A stretch of 16,551 nucleotides of DNA from Chloroflexota bacterium (GTDB lineage Bacteria > Chloroflexota > Dehalococcoidia > JACQGW01). The notes below the pieces were generated by a model. That model was given only the letters and a program-made list of their open reading frames with translations, was not told where the DNA came from and did no database searches. The stretch spans positions 1 through 16,551 of the forward strand of contig JACQGW010000254.1 in assembly GCA_016199325.1 (NCBI GenBank). The letters run 5' to 3'. This document shows positions 13,023 through 16,551 of the stretch, one piece after another. Both the position numbers and the translations under genes were made by a program. The stretch's first letter is position 1. Every line of letters begins with the position of its first letter.

Positions 13023-13772
13023 TTATCCGCGCCGGAAGACGCGGAACCGTTCGCCGTAGGTGTAGCCCTTCTCCCGCCCGATCTGGGCGCCGCGCTCGCG
13101 CAGCATCTTCTCCGGGTCGAAGCCGGGAAAGGCCGCGACGTAGACCGCGTGCGCCTGGAGCGCGGCAACCGCCAGGTCGATGGTTTCCGTCGTGTCGACG
13201 ATCTCGTCGGCGCCGGCCATCCCGCTGACGTAGACGCGTTTGACGCCGCCCCACGGCTCCAGCCCTTCGGCCAGCAGCTCGGGGAAGGAGAGCCGGATCG
13301 AGGCGTCGAGAATGGCGTCGATGGTGGCGAGCCCGACGGCGCGGTGGTCGGCCTGGTTCAGCCCGCCGCCGGCGCCCCAGGTGATCTCGGGGTTCTGCGT
13401 CAGGACGACCTCCGGCCGGTGCCGGCGGATGGCCCGCGCAATGTCCCGCCGCAGGTCCAGCGAGTAGGCGATATTCCCGTCGGGATGCTCCAGGAACTCG
13501 ACGGCCTTGACGCCGACGGCGACGGCCGCGGCGCGCTCCTCGGCCTCGCGGAGCCTGGCGACGTCGGCGCGGGTGTACTGGGGATCGTTCAGCCCGGCTT
13601 CGCCGCGGCTGGCCAGCAGATAGGCAACGTCCTTGCCTTCCAGCACCCAGCGGGCGACGGTTCCCGCCGCGCCCCACTCGACGTCGTCCGGATGGGCGAC
13701 GACCGCGAGGACGCGACTGAGGCCGGCGGTGTCCGGATGGGGCGCGAGGGTTGGCGCGCGCAACGTGTCCAA
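13023..13772 (-). CDS. PIG-L (LmbE-like) deacetylase 2
   Basis: This is a 249-residue zinc-dependent N-acetylglucosaminyl deacetylase-type protein. Zinc/catalytic motifs are AVVAHPDDVE (His27, Asp30) and NQADHRAVG (His143), with the family's RGEAGLND and REAEERAAAVAVGV helix between. The length and motifs suit the BshB/LmbE-like branch, acting on a small N-acetylated sugar or conjugate. The frame stays open far upstream, but I chose TTG 13772: GGAGG lies 7 nt before it and the start falls 2 nt after the stop of the preceding PIG-L gene, so the pair is translationally coupled. The product ends FRVFRRG, 5 nt before the large palindrome. The substrate is unknown. Confidence 0.88.
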   Translation of the reverse strand: MDTLRAPTLAPHPDTAGLSRVLAVVAHPDDVEWGAAGTVARWVLEGKDVAYLLASRGEAGLNDPQYTRADVARLREAEERAAAVAVGVKAVEFLEHPDGNIAYSLDLRRDIARAIRRHRPEVVLTQNPEITWGAGGGLNQADHRAVGLATIDAILDASIRLSFPELLAEGLEPWGGVKRVYVSGMAGADEIVDTTETIDLAVAALQAHAVYVAAFPGFDPEKMLRERGAQIGREKGYTYGERFRVFRRG

Positions 13773-13774
13773 GA

Positions 13775-14686
13775 CTATGCCTCCAAGCGAGTTCGCAGCT
13801 CGGCGTCCACCGGGTCTCGGAGCCCGGCGAAAACGTCGTCCTCCGGCGAGGGTGCGGCTACCAGACAGCGCGCCCGATAGAAATACTCGACCCCCCAGAC
13901 GTCCGGCGCGAGGTCGTCGGGCAGCCGCCAGAACGGATCGTCCGGCTCGATCTGCGTGCGATGGCTGAGCAGCGCGGCGAGCTTCTGGGGATAATAGGGG
14001 CGGACATCCACCTGCGTCCAGATTCCCGGCAGAGGCTCCCGCCATTCGGGGTTCTGCGCCCATTCCTCTTCGAGAGGGGTTCGCAGGCCGCGCTCCTGCA
14101 TTGTCAGCCACGCCTGGTAGAGCGTCTGGCGCGGAAAGCCGGTGTAGTAGAGCTTGCGCGGCTGCCACGGCAGACCGCCGACGCCGGGGAACCGGTCCGG
14201 GTCGCCGGCCGCGTCAAAAGCGGCGACCGTCGCCTCGTGGGCCCTGATGTGGTCCGGGTGCCCGTACCCGCCGTCCTCGTTATACGTGACGATCACCTGT
14301 GGCCGGTAGCGCCGGATCAGGCGGACCAGCCGACCGACCGCGCCTTTGAGATCGGCCATAGCAAAGCAGCGCGGGTGGGTGTTCCCGGCAGTGCCGGCCA
14401 TGCCCGAGTCGCGGTAACCGAGGATCACCAGGTGGTCAATGCCGAGGATCGCGGCGGAGCGCCGCAGCTCGGCCGTGCGCACCTCGCCCAGCCGGGGCCG
14501 CACGGCCTTGGCCGGCACCGTCGGATCGAGGATCTCGCCCAGCTCGCCGCGGGTGGCCGTCACCAGCACCGTTTGGACACCGTCGGCGGCGCAGCGCGCC
14601 AGGAGGCCGCCCGTGACGATGGCCTCGTCGTCGGGATGCGCGTGGACGACCATGAGTGTCAGCGCGCCAGTGCTCCGGCGAGTCAT
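13775..14686 (-). CDS. PIG-L family deacetylase 1 (MshB/Mca-like)
   Basis: This 303-residue PIG-L protein is the size of mycothiol enzymes MshB (GlcNAc-Ins deacetylase) and Mca (conjugate amidase). Motifs are MVVHAHPDDEAIVTGG (His17, Asp19, Asp20), RGELGEI, the helix REVRTAELRRSA-type segment LGEVRTAELRRSAAILGI, YRDSGMAGT, and NEDGGYGHPDHIRAHEA (His146 third zinc ligand). It resembles Mca/MshB more than BshB. The frame is open to an ATG at 14707, but that ATG lies in the heptamer repeat, so I prefer ATG 14686, which leaves MTRRSTGALTLMVV before the motif; neither has a visible ribosome site. It follows rimO after 130 nt and precedes the second deacetylase by 2 nt. Function in a thiol pathway is a hypothesis only. 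Confidence 0.88.
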   Translation of the reverse strand: MTRRSTGALTLMVVHAHPDDEAIVTGGLLARCAADGVQTVLVTATRGELGEILDPTVPAKAVRPRLGEVRTAELRRSAAILGIDHLVILGYRDSGMAGTAGNTHPRCFAMADLKGAVGRLVRLIRRYRPQVIVTYNEDGGYGHPDHIRAHEATVAAFDAAGDPDRFPGVGGLPWQPRKLYYTGFPRQTLYQAWLTMQERGLRTPLEEEWAQNPEWREPLPGIWTQVDVRPYYPQKLAALLSHRTQIEPDDPFWRLPDDLAPDVWGVEYFYRARCLVAAPSPEDDVFAGLRDPVDAELRTRLEA

Positions 14687-14695
14687 GGGTGGTGC

Positions 14696-14790
14696 GTCAT
14701 ACGTCATACGTCATGGCACTTGTCCCGTCATACGTCATGCGGCGTACGTCGTGCGTCATGCATGGTGGGTGACGAGTGACGCATGACGCT
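14696..14790. repeat. Second GTCATRC heptamer array
   Basis: Three heptamers fill 14696-14716 (GTCATAC, GTCATAC, GTCATGG). After a 10-nt spacer, five more or less degenerate ones fill 14727-14761 (GTCATAC, GTCATGC, GGCGTAC, GTCGTGC, GTCATGC). Inverted copies (GCATGAC, TGACG) follow to about 14790. It lies between rimO and the first PIG-L gene and supplies a spurious in-frame ATG to that gene. Same unit as 5229-5263. Confidence 0.8.
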
Positions 14791-14816
14791 CTCCGGTTCT
14801 TGCTCCGCGACATGCT

Positions 14817-16262
14817 TCATCCGTTCCGTACGAGGTCGCCGACGAGATCGTATTCGAGGGCCTGAGTGATGCGGGCGCGTGCCATCTCGCCGACCTTTCC
14901 GGCGCCACGGCAGAAGACGAGCCCGTCGACCTCCGGGGCGTCGCGGTAGGAGCGACCGACCAGCAGGCGCTGGGACATCTCCTCCGCGCGGCCAGTGGCC
15001 TGGGCGCGCTGCCGCCGGCCAGATCGACGGGCGCCTCGGCCCCGCCGCTCCGGCCGCTCCACCGGCTCCGCTTCAGCCTCGCCTTCGACCAGAACGTCGA
15101 GCGTCTGACCGACCAGGGCGCGGTTCCGCTCGAGCGAGATCCGCTGCTGGAGATCCATGAGGCGCGCGTACCGCTCCTGCTTCGTCTCCTCGTCGATCTG
15201 GTCGGGCAGCTCGGCGGCCGGCGTGCCCGGCTCCGGCGAAAACGTGAAGGCGCCGACGCGGTCGAACCGGTGCTCGGCGATGAACTCCAGCAACGCCTCG
15301 AACTCGGCATCCGTTTCCCCCGGATAGCCGACGATAAAGGTCGTCCGAATGGCGACGTCGGGCATCGCCGCGCGCAGGCGCTCGACGTTCCGGCGGGAGA
15401 CGCGATCGCTCGGCCGGCGCATGCGGGCCAGCGTCGCCGGATGGCCGTGCTGAAGCGGCATGTCCAGGTAGTGGCAGATCTCCGTGTGGCGAGCCATCGT
15501 CTCGATCGTCCGGTCGGTCAGGTGGCCGGGGTAAGCGTACATGAGGCGCAGCCAGCGCAGGTCGGGGACACCCTCGACCAGGGCCGTGAGCAGATCCGGC
15601 AAGCGATCACGCTGTCCCCAGTCATAGCCATAGGCCGTGGTGTCCTGGGCGACCAGCACCAGCTCGTGCGCGCCGGCGCCGACCAGCGCCCGCGCCTCGG
15701 CCACGAGCCGATCGATCGATTTGCTGCGGTACGGGCCCTTGAACGATGGGATGGTGCAGAAGGCGCAGGGGGCGCTACAGCCGTCCTGGATCTTCAGGTA
15801 GGCCGATGGTCCGGCGGCAAGCGGGATCATCTGCCCCGGAATGTCCCGGGCGACTCTGGCGGCTGTGGCGCCTGGCAACGCCATCGGCAGGGCAATCGTG
15901 CAGTGTCCATTGCTGCCGGCCGGCGTCGACTGCAGCAGCGCCGGCAACCGCTGCCACTCCTCGACTCCGATCAGCTCGTCGAGCTCCGGCAGCGTCGCCG
16001 CCAGCTCGTCGCCGCAGCGCTGGACCAGACAGCCCGCCGCGACGACGCGCTGGCCCGCTCGGCGCCGCTCGACAAACGCGCGAAGCACGCCGATGGACTC
16101 GACTTTGGCGGCCTCCACAAACCCACAGGTATTGACGACGACGACGTCGGCTTCCTCCGGCCGGGCCACCAGCGAGCATCCGGCGTCAGCCAGGAGCTGC
16201 GCGGCGTGCCGCGAGTCGACCTCGTTCTTGGGACAACCGAGCGTCTTGAAGTAGATGCGCAT
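14817..16262 (-). CDS. rimO: Ribosomal protein S12 methylthiotransferase
   Basis: RimO is a radical-SAM iron-sulfur enzyme that adds a methylthio group to an aspartate of ribosomal protein S12. The 481-residue product shows all three parts: the MTTase N-domain with cluster cysteines Cys10 (KTLGCPKNEVDS), Cys46 (VVNTCGFVEAAKVES) and Cys78 (AAGCLVQR); the radical-SAM motif CSAPCAFC (162-169), with LDMPLQHG and VGYPGETDAEF; and a C-terminal TRAM domain. The TRAM region (about 386-477) carries an unusual Arg/Ala/Glu-rich insert at about 393-432. NTCGFVEAAKVES and the length favour RimO over MiaB. I chose ATG 16262 because the family begins at MRIYFKTLGC; the residues read upstream to 16325 are promoter sequence. 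The two PIG-L genes follow. Confidence 0.95.
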   Translation of the reverse strand: MRIYFKTLGCPKNEVDSRHAAQLLADAGCSLVARPEEADVVVVNTCGFVEAAKVESIGVLRAFVERRRAGQRVVAAGCLVQRCGDELAATLPELDELIGVEEWQRLPALLQSTPAGSNGHCTIALPMALPGATAARVARDIPGQMIPLAAGPSAYLKIQDGCSAPCAFCTIPSFKGPYRSKSIDRLVAEARALVGAGAHELVLVAQDTTAYGYDWGQRDRLPDLLTALVEGVPDLRWLRLMYAYPGHLTDRTIETMARHTEICHYLDMPLQHGHPATLARMRRPSDRVSRRNVERLRAAMPDVAIRTTFIVGYPGETDAEFEALLEFIAEHRFDRVGAFTFSPEPGTPAAELPDQIDEETKQERYARLMDLQQRISLERNRALVGQTLDVLVEGEAEAEPVERPERRGRGARRSGRRQRAQATGRAEEMSQRLLVGRSYRDAPEVDGLVFCRGAGKVGEMARARITQALEYDLVGDLVRNG

Positions 16263-16270
16263 GCTTCCCC

Positions 16271-16300
16271 ATTGTACCGGGCCTGTTTCTGCCTGTGCAA
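16271..16300 (-). promoter_or_regulatory. Promoter for rimO (near-leaderless)
   Basis: The minus strand reads TTGCAC (16300-16295), an 18-nt spacer, then TACAAT (16276-16271). The predicted transcription start (about 16264) is only a couple of nucleotides before the rimO ATG, so the mRNA would have almost no leader and the GGGGAAG before the ATG would lie largely outside it. Confidence 0.6.
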
Positions 16301-16330
16301 CCGCCTTGCGTACCTCCCCGCGCAACCGAC

Positions 16331-16359
16331 TTGCGGAAACCGGCTGGGGGACCTAGAAT
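16331..16359 (+). promoter_or_regulatory. Divergent plus-strand promoter at the right edge
   Basis: TTGCGG (16331-16336), a 17-nt spacer and TAGAAT (16354-16359) point rightward. An ATG at 16367 falls at the expected transcription start and opens a frame (MSALTQARCARHP...) that runs out of the window through the tandem repeat. The repeat period (61) is not a multiple of three, so this frame is unlikely to be a normal gene; an original leaderless gene may have been invaded by the repeat. Confidence 0.45.
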
Positions 16360-16402
16360 CGGGGCGATGAGCGCCCTCACCCAGGCTCGCTGCGCTCGCC
16401 AT

Positions 16403-16551
16403 CCCTCTCCCGTCCGGCGGGAGAGGGGACGAGGAAAGGTGACGACGCAGCGGTGCTGTGCAGGTGTCTCCCGCCGGACGGGAGAGGGGACGAGGAAAGG
16501 TGACGGCGCAGCGGTGCTGTGCAGGTGTCTCCCGCCGGACGGGAGAGGGGA
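16403..16551. repeat. 61-bp tandem repeat with embedded hairpin, continuing past the edge
   Basis: A hairpin CCCTCTCCCG-TCCGG-CGGGAGAGGG (16403-16427) is followed by a 61-bp unit repeated from 16421 and 16482, with a third copy starting at 16543. The two full units differ at one base (A16445 versus G16506). Each unit contains the hairpin in the opposite orientation (TCTCCCG-CCGGA-CGGGAGA). The spacing sequence is the same in each unit. The array continues beyond the window. Confidence 0.9.

Noticed and set aside
13773..14168. N-terminal extension of the second PIG-L deacetylase
   Set aside because: The added residues lie within the first deacetylase gene in another frame and look non-coding; TTG 13772 has a ribosome site and correct family start.
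15270..16370. Plus-strand open frame opposite rimO
   Set aside because: Antisense shadow of a strongly conserved gene; no plausible start signal.
16403..16551. CRISPR array
   Set aside because: The 61-bp period has identical spacing sequences rather than unique spacers, and no cas gene is present.

Overview
The window is GC-rich, with dense, almost entirely minus-strand coding. It carries no rRNA or tRNA that I can see. The gene content fits an uncultured or environmental Chloroflexota (Thermomicrobia-like), with Actinobacteriota as the next guess. Relevant traits are a Tat-type lipoprotein binding protein, HyuB, DUF3105, an HpnA-like epimerase, tandem PIG-L deacetylases, RimO and abundant palindromic or short tandem intergenic repeats. 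This placement is inference from gene content and style, not a phylogenetic result.

Layout, left to right (coordinates increase against transcription). 1-2337: a peptide-type ABC binding lipoprotein cut by the window edge, and hydantoinase B (hyuB) without an adjacent hyuA. 2399-2617: a plus-strand scrap of an epimerase C-terminus. 2667-5217: an envelope cassette of a small one-helix membrane protein, a TolB-like beta-propeller lipoprotein, a DUF3105 membrane protein and a cupredoxin lipoprotein, behind a good sigma-70 promoter with helically phased GGAAC boxes upstream. 5543-8532: a DAO-type FAD oxidase, a remarkable chimeric remnant, and a metal-dependent amidohydrolase. 8687-9784: a GAF/half-receiver/winged-helix regulator. 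9869-11145: vapB-vapC-pncC. 11353-12659: a DUF433-like orphan antitoxin and an HpnA-like epimerase behind a promoter whose -10 lies inside a perfect 21-bp palindrome. 13023-16262: rimO followed by two coupled PIG-L deacetylases. The right edge holds a divergent promoter running into a 61-bp tandem repeat.

The most interesting material is a set of cross-gene fusions. The 161-codon ORF at 6713-7198 joins, in frame and in operon order, the N-terminus of HyuA, a middle piece of HyuB and a piece of a family-5 binding protein; the last two parts have intact relatives at the left end of the window. A few kilobases away, 8687-9784 joins a GAF domain directly to the second half of a KdpE-like receiver, removing the phospho-acceptor half. 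With the epimerase scrap, these suggest repeated internal deletion of whole operons in a repeat-rich genome. Assembly collapse must be excluded first.

Functionally, the left half reads as amide/hydantoin and amino-acid scavenging (binding protein, HyuB, DAO oxidase, amidohydrolase) plus an envelope/copper cassette. The right half holds housekeeping functions (RimO, PncC), small-thiol or sugar deacetylation (PIG-L pair) and toxin-antitoxin-type loci.
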